From: an uncultured Clostridia bacterium
GTDB taxonomy: Bacteria > Bacillota > Clostridia > Christensenellales > UBA3700
Direction: 5' to 3'
DNA length: 64,000 nucleotides
NCBI GenBank assembly: GCA_947246685.1
Contig: CAMXSN010000005.1
Span: forward strand, 1 to 64,000
Shown here: one piece after another, positions 43,583 to 51,658 of the stretch
How the letters are laid out: the number at the start of each line of letters is the position of its first letter
Numbering within the stretch: position 1 is the stretch's first letter
The notes under the pieces: model-generated
Seen by the model: the letters and a program-made list of their open reading frames with translations, nothing else
Told to the model about the DNA's origin: nothing
Database searches by the model: none
Program-made: the position numbers and the translations under genes

Positions 43583-44125
43583 TTAAAAATCAATGCCTTC
43601 TTTGTTTGTTACCTCTACCCAAACAGTAAGCTCTTTGCTTTCGTCATAGGATGCCAAAGCAATCTTAACTTTTCCGTAAGTTGCGATATGAATTAACCCT
43701 TTATCTTGAATAGTACCGCCCAAGTTTTCAAATACTTCGTCGAAATCTTGCAAAGCAGAATCGCAAGATATTCCGTAAACGGTTACTTGCGGATCGGTTA
43801 TTGCTATGCGCGTAACAAATTGTCCGCCGCTTGAATAATCGGGATAGGGCGAAACAGTATATATCACGCAATGTTCGGGCGGAATTGCCGCCGAATCTTC
43901 TACGATTTCCGCAGGTTGATAACCTTTGCCGTAATAAAAGTCCGCGCCGAAACCGTGAAGTTTATAATGTCCGCTAAAATCTATATCGGAAACGTCCTGC
44001 ATAACCCAAAATTCAAGCGAAGTATCTTGCGGCTTTTCAAGCATTTTGTTGTCCGTACAACCAACCATTGCAAACATAGTTATACAGAGTAATAATACCG
44101 GCAATACAAATTTTTTAATCTTCAT
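43583..44125 (-). CDS. Lipoprotein, paralogue of its neighbour
   Basis: 180 residues with the signal peptide 'MKIKKFVLPVLLLCITMF' and lipobox MVGC. It shares this leader almost exactly with the next upstream gene, but the mature domains differ. ATG with AGGAGG upstream. Function unknown. Confidence 0.65.
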   Translation of the reverse strand: MKIKKFVLPVLLLCITMFAMVGCTDNKMLEKPQDTSLEFWVMQDVSDIDFSGHYKLHGFGADFYYGKGYQPAEIVEDSAAIPPEHCVIYTVSPYPDYSSGGQFVTRIAITDPQVTVYGISCDSALQDFDEVFENLGGTIQDKGLIHIATYGKVKIALASYDESKELTVWVEVTNKEGIDF

Positions 44126-44139
44126 AAGAGCCTCCTAAA

Positions 44140-44547
44140 CTACGCAATCTTATTTAACTTAATATCGACGCTATTGTTATCAATAGTTAAATTTCCCTCA
44201 ATAAATATGTCGTCGCCTTTTTGCTTTGCTTTTGCGATTATATATCCCGTCTTATCATCAAAATCAAAAGCGATTTTAAGTTCTTTGCTATAATAAGTCA
44301 ATCCACAATCAGTCGCTATAATATCATTACCGTTACACACAAGGGAGATTGCTATGCGTTCGTAGTCAGCACTCTCTTGGCTATAAAGTTCCAACTGTAT
44401 AAAATCAATAAATAAATCATCATATACTTCAATATTAGACGCGGTATATGTGCCTACTTGATAGTCAATTGTTTTTGTACAACCGACCATTGTAAAAAGA
44501 GTTACACAGAGTAATAACAACGGCAATACGAATTTTTTAATCTTCAT
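44140..44547 (-). CDS. Lipoprotein
   Basis: 135 residues, signal peptide 'MKIKKFVLPLLLLCVTLF' and lipobox MVGC, then a beta-rich acidic domain. It is 14 bp before the 180-residue lipoprotein gene. The near-identical leaders (and ribosome binding sites) with unrelated mature parts suggest duplication followed by domain replacement. Confidence 0.65.
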   Translation of the reverse strand: MKIKKFVLPLLLLCVTLFTMVGCTKTIDYQVGTYTASNIEVYDDLFIDFIQLELYSQESADYERIAISLVCNGNDIIATDCGLTYYSKELKIAFDFDDKTGYIIAKAKQKGDDIFIEGNLTIDNNSVDIKLNKIA

Positions 44548-44687
44548 AAAAGCCTCCTACATAATAAACGGATTAGGTATTGAATTTACTCACTATAATA
44601 ACGAAATAAAGTTGTCTTTTGTCCCGATAAATTGAAATTTATCTTATCAAGTTTGCTTGTAGTTCACTATATATTCCATATTTCATT

Positions 44688-45233
44688 TTACTTATTTTCT
44701 TGTGTAAAATTCGGCTTAAAAAGTCCGAAAGACAGTTTACGCAAAATTTCTTTATAAGTAACCTCGTCAAAATCTTTCTTGGTTGACAGCACCAAAAAGT
44801 CGTCTTTCTTAAACTTAATTATCTTCTCGGTATTCAAAAAACCATTGCGCGCGTAAAAAGCAATTCTCTTTACGCGCTGCTCGTAATTATCCGCAGTTGT
44901 ATATAACGGCTCTACGTTTAACGTGATTTCACAGCCCGCATATTTTTCTTTTACGTCGTTTAATATCGCCGAGCCATACCCACATGAACGCATTTTGTCA
45001 TTTACGGCAAGATACCAAATAAACACCGTTTTTTTGTTTATAACTGCAAAACAAATGCCGCAAAAATCTTCTCCGTCATAGTAAGACCAAAAATCATAAC
45101 CGTCTTTTTTTGCCCAATAATTGAGCAACCACATAGGCACACGTTCGTTTTTAGGAAACGCTCGCTTCATCAAACCTTTAACTTCTTTATAATTCGAGGA
45201 CTTTTTAATTACCGCTATTCTCCTCAATTCCAT
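44688..45233 (-). CDS. GNAT-family N-acetyltransferase
   Basis: 181 residues. Acetyl-CoA-dependent transferase fold: 'WYLAVNDKMRSCGYGSAILN' is the beta4-P-loop motif. Substrate unknown. ATG with GGAG upstream. A TTGATT-17-TATAAT promoter precedes it, so it is transcribed separately from the WYL gene. Confidence 0.8.
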   Translation of the reverse strand: MELRRIAVIKKSSNYKEVKGLMKRAFPKNERVPMWLLNYWAKKDGYDFWSYYDGEDFCGICFAVINKKTVFIWYLAVNDKMRSCGYGSAILNDVKEKYAGCEITLNVEPLYTTADNYEQRVKRIAFYARNGFLNTEKIIKFKKDDFLVLSTKKDFDEVTYKEILRKLSFGLFKPNFTQENK

Positions 45234-45282
45234 AATTTTTCTCCGTTTTAATTACAATTTTGTTATTGACAACAATTCTCTG

Positions 45283-45336
45283 CTAAATTACTGTTTATCG
45301 TAGTTGCATTATAGCAAAAATCTTTAATAAAATCAA
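45283..45336 (-). promoter_or_regulatory. Promoter of the GNAT gene with recurring leader motif
   Basis: Minus strand TTGATT (45331-45336), 17 bp, TATAAT (45308-45313). The transcript would start with CGATAAACAGTAATTTAGC, which recurs behind a similar promoter near 51190-51209 and, in a weaker form, near 50608. Confidence 0.55.
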
Positions 45337-45340
45337 GAGT

Positions 45341-46321
45341 TCAATATTCTTCTTTGATTTTCGTTACAAACTCATTGAACTGATCGCAAACGGTCTGCGG
45401 TGCAAGTATTCGCATTTTGCCCTGCGTTCCTACTACCCACGCAAAAAATGTTTTGCTGACTTGTATAGGTACTTTCAAACGGTAAGTCGTATCGTCCACC
45501 TTGACAATGTTCACATCCTCGCCGAACTTATCGAACACGTCGTCAAGCATAGCGGAATCAAATTGCAAGTCAACATTTTGCTCTTCGCCGCCGAACATAG
45601 AGAAAACACGCTGACGATAATTTTCAATGTCAAAGCCATCCAACTCTTTTCGATACACACGCTCGGTTGCTTCTTCTTGTGCTTCTGACATCCTATCTAT
45701 ACGGTAAGTTGCTGTTCCGTCGTGCTTATCATAATAGCAAACAAGATAATAATTGTCCTTGTTCCATACGACCACAAGCGGATTGACAAAATATCGCTTG
45801 CCACCGTTCCGATACACCTTGTTCTTCTGATAGTCCAATGAATAATACTTAAACGATACTTTTTTATTATCCGCTATGGCTTGTTTTAACGTATCAATGG
45901 TGTAAATAATGTGCCTATTGTTCCGCTTGGGCATTGTACCGAATCGCGCGGCGGCAGTCAATTCCGTCGCTTGAAAGTCGCCCATTGTAGTCATAAGTTT
46001 ATTTGTGAGCGTTTGCTTTTGCGTTGCGCTCAACTTGGAAGCCTGCACCGCATCTGCAAGAAAAGCAATCTCGGCACTATCAAAATGACGGTTGACAACG
46101 TAGTAAAAATGATATTTTTTCTTGTATGTAAGCACCTCATAGCCATACTCGTTCAGAAGCGCAATATCTTGTAGAAGTATTTTACGCGACACCGCTATTT
46201 TCTTTTCGGCAAGCAAAGCGATAATCTCGTCCGTGTTAAGGGCGTGATCTTCGTCGGTTAGCCGACAGAGCAAGTCATACAAGACAAGCAATTTGATTTT
46301 CTGTTCGGTAGCGTGTGCCAT
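45341..46321 (-). CDS. WYL-domain transcriptional regulator
   Basis: 326 residues. A winged helix ('ALNTDEIIALLAEKKIAVSR') precedes a WYL domain ('KVSFKYYSLDY', 'FVNPLVVVWNKDNYYLVCYY', 'YRIDRM') and a WCX-like C-terminus. WYL proteins sense ligands or nucleic acid and often regulate defence islands and mobile genes. I use ATG 46321; the in-frame extension to 46465 is read from the neighbouring paralogue's tail. It sits 23 bp after that gene. Confidence 0.85.
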   Translation of the reverse strand: MAHATEQKIKLLVLYDLLCRLTDEDHALNTDEIIALLAEKKIAVSRKILLQDIALLNEYGYEVLTYKKKYHFYYVVNRHFDSAEIAFLADAVQASKLSATQKQTLTNKLMTTMGDFQATELTAAARFGTMPKRNNRHIIYTIDTLKQAIADNKKVSFKYYSLDYQKNKVYRNGGKRYFVNPLVVVWNKDNYYLVCYYDKHDGTATYRIDRMSEAQEEATERVYRKELDGFDIENYRQRVFSMFGGEEQNVDLQFDSAMLDDVFDKFGEDVNIVKVDDTTYRLKVPIQVSKTFFAWVVGTQGKMRILAPQTVCDQFNEFVTKIKEEY

Positions 46322-46344
46322 AATTTCTATGCGATTACTCCGTG

Positions 46345-47097
46345 TTATTTCGATATGGACATTTCTTCCAATATGCCGTAGGTGTTCTTGTAGGGTACTA
46401 TATTTATCGTTCTCTTTTGTTGTAAGAACTTCGCTTCCTTGTGCGTGAACCAAGACCGCGCCCATTTCTCTTTCGTTGCACCGCTCTCGTCTTGGTACTT
46501 AACCTTAACGTAGCAAACTACCCATTTCACAACCTTTGTTACTTCGCCTTGACTTATAGGCAATTCTCTATGTTCTACTCCAATAATAATTTTTTTGTCA
46601 AGCTCGTTCCTATAAATTCCGCGATAAAACAATAAGTATCCCAACGCAGGAATAAGTATTAGAAATATTATAGCAAGCGACAAATGCAACTCATAATTAA
46701 GTCGCGTCAATTCTGAATATCTTTTAGGTGATGAAATATTACTGTTAGGTACTATGGTTATTATTCTTTTTTCGCCAACTCGTTCTGCCGCTTGACTTTC
46801 CGAGCCATATATTCTATCTGTTCCTTTATAAGTATTTCCATTTGTGTCTGTATAACTATATTCTGTTTCATAATTATAACTGTGATTGTTATCGCCGCCT
46901 TCACTTACGCGGTGGTACGTTGTGATTTCTGCTTCAACTTCAATGCCATATTTAATGAGCATTTCGTTATTATGGTCAGAAGATAGGTATAACGCCAAAA
47001 AAATACCCGATAGAACAATAGTTAGAATAAAGCCCACACTAAATAAAAACAACCTTGCGCTAATATCCTTTTTAATGCCAATATCTTTGTTTCTCAT
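46345..47097 (-). CDS. DUF3592-like membrane protein, paralogue 2
   Basis: 250 residues, MRNKDIGIKKD start, membrane helix, variable beta domain (about 50-125), two further helices, and the shared C-terminal domain 'QGEVTKVVKWVVCYVKVKYQ' ... 'YKNTYGILEEM'. AAGGA precedes ATG 47097. The last 120 bases are nearly identical in DNA to paralogues 3 and 4, while the middle is strongly diverged. Confidence 0.7.
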   Translation of the reverse strand: MRNKDIGIKKDISARLFLFSVGFILTIVLSGIFLALYLSSDHNNEMLIKYGIEVEAEITTYHRVSEGGDNNHSYNYETEYSYTDTNGNTYKGTDRIYGSESQAAERVGEKRIITIVPNSNISSPKRYSELTRLNYELHLSLAIIFLILIPALGYLLFYRGIYRNELDKKIIIGVEHRELPISQGEVTKVVKWVVCYVKVKYQDESGATKEKWARSWFTHKEAKFLQQKRTINIVPYKNTYGILEEMSISK

Positions 47098-47105
47098 ATA
47101 TATCC

Positions 47106-47951
47106 TTATTTCGTTGCCGACATTTCTTCCAATATGCCGTAGGTGTTCTTGTAGGGTACTATATTTATCGTTCTCTTTTGTTGTAAGAACTTCGCTTCCT
47201 TGTGCGTAAACCAAGACCGCGCCCATTTCTCTCTCGTCGCACCGTTCTCGTCTTGATACTTAACCTTAACGTAGCAAACTACCCATTTTAATACTTTGGT
47301 TACTTCGCCTTGTGACATGAACTCTGGATGTAGTAACATATCAATATCTTCATTGATATATTTGGGGGAATCCTCATTAACTTTTTCAACAGTACTCACA
47401 CCAACTTTTTTGCGTATCTTATAGTTTATCCAGCTTCTATAAATACCACGATAAATTAATAAATACAAAGAGAATAAAACAGGAAGCATAGAAAAACAAG
47501 CAATAATTAAATCTTTTTCATAATCAACTGATAAATTACTTAAACTCCCATGTCTTGATTCAGAACTATTTGGATCAATGATTATAGTTGTTAAGGAACC
47601 AATTTTTGACTTGGCCATTTCTTCAGCATCGCTCGGCTTATTAGCACGATACACATAAGCTGTTCCTCTATATTCCGTACCATCGTCAGAAATATAAGTG
47701 TATATTGTTACCCATCGCATATCGTATGACGTATGAGTCCCCATATTATTGCTGCTCTCCAAATATTTTGCTTCGGTAATTGTTGCTTCTACTTCTATTC
47801 CATTATTCAACCAGTACTCAAATTCAGAATTTATCGAATAGCAAGCCCACATTATTGCGCAAAGGATGATGCACCCGACTAACGCAACACCCAAGAGCAT
47901 ATTGATTAAAATTCTGCTCTTTCTTATTCCAATAACAGTTATGTTCTTCAT
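47106..47951 (-). CDS. DUF3592-like membrane protein, paralogue 3
   Basis: 281 residues, the longest copy: 'MKNITVIGIRKSRI' start, a central domain unlike the others, an inserted acidic linker before 'QGEVTKVLKWVVCYVKVKYQ', and the conserved tail. GGAG lies five bases before ATG 47951. Nine-bp gap to paralogue 2 and 12-bp gap to paralogue 4 show a tandem operon. Confidence 0.7.
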   Translation of the reverse strand: MKNITVIGIRKSRILINMLLGVALVGCIILCAIMWACYSINSEFEYWLNNGIEVEATITEAKYLESSNNMGTHTSYDMRWVTIYTYISDDGTEYRGTAYVYRANKPSDAEEMAKSKIGSLTTIIIDPNSSESRHGSLSNLSVDYEKDLIIACFSMLPVLFSLYLLIYRGIYRSWINYKIRKKVGVSTVEKVNEDSPKYINEDIDMLLHPEFMSQGEVTKVLKWVVCYVKVKYQDENGATREKWARSWFTHKEAKFLQQKRTINIVPYKNTYGILEEMSATK

Positions 47952-47963
47952 ACTCACTCCGTG

Positions 47964-48734
47964 TTATTTCGATATGGACATTTCTTCCAATATGCCGTAG
48001 GTGTTTTTATAGGGTACGATAGTTATAATTTTCTTCTCTTGCAAGAACTTTGCTTCCTTGTGCGTAAACCAAGACTGCGCCCATTTTTCTCTCATTACGC
48101 TATTGTTGTCTTGATACTTAACTTTCACATAGCAAACTATCCATTTGCGAACTTTTGTTACTTCGCCTTGCGTAACGGTATTCGGTAGCGGCGTGTGAAT
48201 AATTCTGTCGTTGTTATATGTGCTGCCGTAAACTTTCTTTTTGATTTTTTTATTCATTACGTTGCGGTAGATACAACGATATATAAGTAAATACAATACA
48301 ATGGGAACAGGAATACTCCAAATTATCGCAACTCTTAATGCTCGTTCATAATTAAACGACGGCAAATGTTTATCACACCAATCGCTATTGGGATCAATAT
48401 ATATTTTTATCTTTTCACCCACTTCAGCTTTTGCTGTACTTTCATTAGTATGAACTGCTGCTCTTCCTTTATAAACAGTTCCCCACTCACTTTCGTATTC
48501 ATAAATAGTAACCCAATTTTGCTTTTCCTTATTGCTCGATGAATAATCATAGCTGTAAGAAACTATTGTAGCTTCAACTTCAATAGCATTTTTACTAAGA
48601 TATTTATATGTGTCCTGACTTGCATAATCAAACCACATAAAAATGAAGGTAATAACGAAAGCAATAGCAACTAATATCAACAGCGCAGATATTAGAACTC
48701 TATTCTTTTTTATGCCTATATCTTTTTTATCCAT
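47964..48734 (-). CDS. DUF3592-like membrane protein, paralogue 4
   Basis: 256 residues. Closest to paralogue 1 over its full length ('DIGIKKNRV', 'YKYLSKNAIEVEATIVSY', 'RCIYRNVMNKKIKKKVYG'). It carries the conserved C-terminal domain with tail 'YKNTYGILEEMSISK'. AGGAG precedes the ATG. It is the first intact gene of the tandem array. Confidence 0.7.
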   Translation of the reverse strand: MDKKDIGIKKNRVLISALLILVAIAFVITFIFMWFDYASQDTYKYLSKNAIEVEATIVSYSYDYSSSNKEKQNWVTIYEYESEWGTVYKGRAAVHTNESTAKAEVGEKIKIYIDPNSDWCDKHLPSFNYERALRVAIIWSIPVPIVLYLLIYRCIYRNVMNKKIKKKVYGSTYNNDRIIHTPLPNTVTQGEVTKVRKWIVCYVKVKYQDNNSVMREKWAQSWFTHKEAKFLQEKKIITIVPYKNTYGILEEMSISK

Positions 48735-48746
48735 AGCTTCTCCTTG

Positions 48747-48800
48747 CTATTTCGCCGCCAACATTTCTTCCAAAATGCCGTAAGCATTTTTTAGCTTATT
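48747..48800 (-). pseudogene. C-terminal relic of a fifth DUF3592-like copy
   Basis: Directly upstream of paralogue 4 the minus strand encodes 'KNAYGILEEMLAAK' followed by a stop, the conserved tail of this family (compare KNTYGILEEMSATK). Nothing further upstream matches, so this is the end of a deleted copy. Confidence 0.75.
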
Positions 48801-48904
48801 GTAAGTATAGCACTTTTTAATAGTAAACTCAACTACTACATATACAAAAAATATACGGTTGCTCGTGCGCAAGTGATTGTGTCCTTGATAATTTCCGTAA
48901 CATC

Positions 48905-48933
48905 TTTACTTATCCCGTTAAAAGTGGTATAAT
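48905..48933 (+). promoter_or_regulatory. Promoter of the HTH-SdpI gene
   Basis: TTTACT (48905-48910), 17 bp, TATAAT (48928-48933), about 37 bp before the ATG at 48970. Confidence 0.6.
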
Positions 48934-48969
48934 CAAGTTGTATTAAGATTGACAGGTTGGAACTTTAAT

Positions 48970-49632
48970 ATGGAATTTTCCGAAAAACTTAAAATGCTAC
49001 GAACACAAGCAAATTTAACGCAAAATGAGTTAGCCGATAAATTGTATATATCTCGACAAGCGGTATCCAACTACGAGCAAGGTAGGGGCTATCCGTCAAT
49101 AAACACATTAGTATCAATGTGCAAACTTTTCAATACAAGTTTGGACGATTTGCTATCGAGCGGCGTAAGAAAAAGGTATATGCGGCAAGTCATCTTAACG
49201 GTAAGTTTGTTATTCCTTTCTATGGCATTAAGCATAGTCTGTATCTACATTGCAACGATTAGAAGTTTGTCGGTCATACTTTATATGAGTAGCGGCATAG
49301 CAATTCATATTATTCCGTTTATGTGCTTGCTCGTATATTTGACATTTCAATATAGTCCGCCTAAAAAGGCAAATAAGTTTTTAGGTTATCGTACTAAAAG
49401 ATCAATGTCGAATCAGCTAATGTGGGATTATTCGCAAACGTATTTCAGTATTCTATATGCAAGAGTAGCTTCTGTACTTTTGTGTCTGAATATAATACTG
49501 TCAATCATAACGCTGTTCGTTGAGTTTACTGCGTGCTTAATAATTTTGTGTTCTGTAATGTGCATCCACGCATTAAGTTTACTTATCCCGATTATATTTG
49601 TGGAAAGAAAATTAAAAAAGTTTTCTAATTAA
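48970..49632 (+). CDS. XRE HTH regulator fused to an SdpI-like membrane domain
   Basis: 220 residues. Residues 1-60 are a classical Cro/CI-type helix-turn-helix ('TQNELADKLYISRQAVSNYE'). Four membrane helices follow with the SdpI signature 'FLGYRTKRSMSNQLMWDYSQ'. SdpI proteins give immunity to the SDP killing peptide and pull a repressor to the membrane; here sensor and regulator are one chain. ATG 48970; the upstream TTG lacks a better ribosome site. It is one of only two + strand cargo genes. Confidence 0.8.
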   Translation: MEFSEKLKMLRTQANLTQNELADKLYISRQAVSNYEQGRGYPSINTLVSMCKLFNTSLDDLLSSGVRKRYMRQVILTVSLLFLSMALSIVCIYIATIRSLSVILYMSSGIAIHIIPFMCLLVYLTFQYSPPKKANKFLGYRTKRSMSNQLMWDYSQTYFSILYARVASVLLCLNIILSIITLFVEFTACLIILCSVMCIHALSLLIPIIFVERKLKKFSN

Positions 49633-49663
49633 AGTACCGCAACGGAAATCCCGTTGCGGTACT
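49633..49663. terminator. 13-bp perfect stem-loop after the HTH-SdpI gene
   Basis: AGTACCGCAACGG (49633-49645) pairs with CCGTTGCGGTACT (49651-49663). The stem begins at the stop codon. The next 155 bp up to the SLOG gene's end hold nothing I recognise. Confidence 0.65.
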
Positions 49664-49818
49664 ATATCAGGTCTGCACCACAACAATTTAAGACGTGGCT
49701 GAAACTCATACGGCTTACTATTGTTAACTCGGAATTTAATCGGAGACTCTTCGACCATTGTATGCGTTGCTCACGGAAAACAATAAGGTTCTTATCACAG
49801 TGCGCCTTGATACCAAAA

Positions 49819-50286
49819 TTATGTAAACAAATTTACGATGCGTTTGTGCTTTTTAATTGCATACCGATATGTCTTGTATGCGCCGCTGTTTTCTCTCTCC
49901 TCTACCCAAAATAAAATCAAATCGCTTTGGTCTATCATTGCAAGGTTACGATAATAAATTGCCGTGTACCAATAATCAAAATCCTTTGTCGGACACTCCA
50001 ACGCTTCATACTCTTTTCGAACAAACCAACTCGGCGGCTTTCGCAACTGTTTGTCGAGCGCAAAACAAAACACTCTCTTTATATTGAGTTGTGGATTGGC
50101 GTTTTTCTTTTCGGTTACAAGGTCATAGCACAAATCGTCAAAATCACTTCTTCCGCCGAACAGAAAAATTCTCACGTCGTCCGCTACTGCCCTGTCGATT
50201 TCTATTCTCGTTCTTGCTGTCAGTTCGTCCGTTATCTCAACATCTGAATGTCCGAAACAAGAACAAGTTTTTTCAACTGTGAACAT
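49819..50286 (-). CDS. SLOG-family (DUF1273-like) nucleotide-binding protein
   Basis: 155 residues. 'KTCSCFGHSDVEITDELTAR' and 'VRIFLFGGRSDFDDLCYDL' follow the DUF1273/SLOG layout (CFTGHR-like start, GG-x3-FD), and 'IDQSDLILFWVEER' is the later strand. SLOG domains bind nucleotides or nucleic acid and occur in defence and mobile contexts. Start uncertain: ATG 50286 is preferred, with in-frame ATGs at 50322 and 50331. Confidence 0.65.
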   Translation of the reverse strand: MFTVEKTCSCFGHSDVEITDELTARTRIEIDRAVADDVRIFLFGGRSDFDDLCYDLVTEKKNANPQLNIKRVFCFALDKQLRKPPSWFVRKEYEALECPTKDFDYWYTAIYYRNLAMIDQSDLILFWVEERENSGAYKTYRYAIKKHKRIVNLFT

Positions 50287-50499
50287 AAAAAAGATGCCGC
50301 CCTCTTGCGAGAGCGACACCATAGCATACACATCTCGCGTAGTTGCGACACCACATAAAACTCGACCTCAAGGTAAACCTCTCTGTACAAAGCCTGCGAT
50401 AGTGTATTGCTACCTATTTTAAGCCTTGCACAAAGCATAACAAAATATACCTTTGGTGAGATCGAGTCCAAAGGTTGTTTTATATGATGTCGCATTGCT

Positions 50500-50528
50500 A
50501 TTATAGCACAATCAGTAGAAAATATCAA
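50500..50528 (-). promoter_or_regulatory. Promoter of the SLOG gene with long leader
   Basis: Minus strand TTGATA (50523-50528), 17 bp, TATAAT (50500-50505). It would give a leader of about 205 bases before ATG 50286, with a perfect ACCTTTGG/CCAAAGGT stem. This explains most of the gene-free stretch 50287-50552. Confidence 0.6.
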
Positions 50529-50552
50529 GAATTATCAAAGAGAGAAATGAAA

Positions 50553-50577
50553 AAGCCGCTACATAAAGTAACGGCTT
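50553..50577. repeat. Hairpin repeat, copy 1
   Basis: AAGCCGCTAC (50553-50562) pairs with GTAACGGCTT (50568-50577) with one internal mismatch. A nearly identical hairpin (one loop base different) lies at 51265-51289. The two bracket the lipoprotein gene at 50703-51122. Confidence 0.6.
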
Positions 50578-50702
50578 CCCATTTATCTAATTACATATTT
50601 TTTTCTACGCTAAATTGAAATTTATCTTACAGCATAATACCATATTACCCAAGAGCCAACAAAGCGCATACAATGTAATATATCTCTAAAAGGAATTTGA
50701 CT

Positions 50703-51122
50703 ATGAAAAGACTATTACTATGCTTTGTGAGTGTTCTCTTATTATTTGTAACGGTAACGGGGTGTTCGTCCGATAAGAATACCTATGTTGTCAAAAAGGT
50801 AATGATTGACGTGAACGGCGAAGCGATCTTACGCGATATTGACAAAGACACGTTGGAAGAATATACGGGTGTCGCTAATGCAATAAATAGCCTCGGAACC
50901 AAAATAGTTGTTAAAGACAATGAAGTGATATTCAACGGAAGCGAAACTGAAAATTTAAAAGGCATAATAATAGATTATGACGAAGAATACGACGAATATT
51001 ATATAAAATTTCCAGAGCTACCCCCAGTCATATATAAAGGCTCAAAGGTCTTTGATAATGAAATCTATATATATATTCCAATTCAAAAAACACTCTCTTA
51101 TCTGATTTTTGAAAAGAAATAA
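50703..51122 (+). CDS. Lipoprotein
   Basis: 139 residues with signal peptide 'MKRLLLCFVSVLLLFVTVTG' ending in lipobox VTGC. The mature part is acidic with no family I know. AAGGA lies upstream of ATG 50703. It stands alone on the + strand between two copies of a 25-bp hairpin, which suggests a small mobile cassette. Confidence 0.65.
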   Translation: MKRLLLCFVSVLLLFVTVTGCSSDKNTYVVKKVMIDVNGEAILRDIDKDTLEEYTGVANAINSLGTKIVVKDNEVIFNGSETENLKGIIIDYDEEYDEYYIKFPELPPVIYKGSKVFDNEIYIYIPIQKTLSYLIFEKK

Positions 51123-51189
51123 AGGTAATAGCTTTCTAATCAATCTAATGTAAGTGTTTATAAAAGCCGAGATAATCTCTTGGCTTCTT

Positions 51190-51240
51190 ACGCTAAATTA
51201 CTGTTTATCGCATAATCATTATAGCAAAATTAGAGAGTAA
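51190..51240 (-). promoter_or_regulatory. Isolated minus-strand promoter, possible small RNA
   Basis: TTGCTT-17-TATAAT on the minus strand, followed by the CGATAAACAGTAATTTAGC motif and, about 50 bases on, a hairpin AAGCCAAGAGA/TCTCGGCTTTT ending near 51150. No gene lies between, so the unit may be a roughly 60-base RNA or a decayed gene start. Confidence 0.35.
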
Positions 51241-51264
51241 AAGCAAGAAAAACGGACAATGAAA

Positions 51265-51289
51265 AAGCCGCTACACAAAGTAACGGCTT
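51265..51289. repeat. Hairpin repeat, copy 2
   Basis: Second copy of the AAGCCGCTAC / GTAACGGCTT hairpin. Both copies are preceded by AATGAAA. Confidence 0.6.
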
Positions 51290-51324
51290 TCGTTTAGTTG
51301 ATGATATGCGTTAATACTATTTGG

Positions 51325-51488
51325 TCGATAGTTCAAATCCCGTTTTTAATTAAAACAAGCAAAAAGACAGTAGTCAAAACCAAAAACAGCAGATTTTGCT
51401 CAAAACCACAATATATAGTACAATAAAGCCCGAAAACTTCCGTTTTCGGGCTTTATGTTGTAGGACAGTATTTTCGTCCTACAAAGAT
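51325..51488. repeat. 163-bp direct repeat, left copy (end of the conjugative element)
   Basis: Bases 51325-51488 align with 56161-56323 at roughly 90% identity. Both begin with a tRNA T-arm-like fragment (AGTTCAAATCCC here, GGTTCAAATCCT there), continue through AAGACAGTAGTCAAAACC, a 13-bp terminator stem (51425-51454) and end in the GTAGGAC...GTCCTAC motif. They flank a 4.7-kb island. Confidence 0.75.
51457..51488 (+). repeat. Boundary repeat, copy 3 (right end of the conjugative element)
   Basis: GTAGGAC and GTCCTAC form inverted arms around AGTATTTTC. Reverse-complemented it contains GTAGGACGAAAATACTG, identical to copy 2 at the left end. Confidence 0.65.
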
Positions 51489-51618
51489 GCTACACCAAGC
51501 AAGTTTTGAACTGACGATGTTGTTTTTAAATCATTTTTTTTATCAAAAATCGCCATTTTTCACGCTAATATTCGTCTGTTTTAAGCCTTTTTTAGTATTT
51601 TCCAAGCCCTTAAAATTT

Positions 51619-51641
51619 GGACAGTATTTTTGTCCTACAAA
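51619..51641 (+). repeat. Boundary repeat, copy 4
   Basis: GGACAGTATTTTTGTCCTAC followed by AAA, the same motif as copies 3 and 5 with one changed base and without the 5' GTA. It lies 18 bp from the end of the DUF3800-like gene, at the inner edge of the right-hand island. The bases 51490-51618 between copies 3 and 4 hold no gene. Confidence 0.6.
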
Positions 51642-51658
51642 CCTTTTTGCTTACGTTT

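Noticed and set aside
42703..48734. Assembly duplication of the DUF3592-like genes
   Set aside because: Copies differ strongly in their central parts and have different lengths and gaps, so they are true paralogues.
50232..50528. A 98-residue minus-strand frame
   Set aside because: It overlaps the SLOG gene and its leader, has no good ribosome binding site and no recognisable domain; at most a leader peptide.
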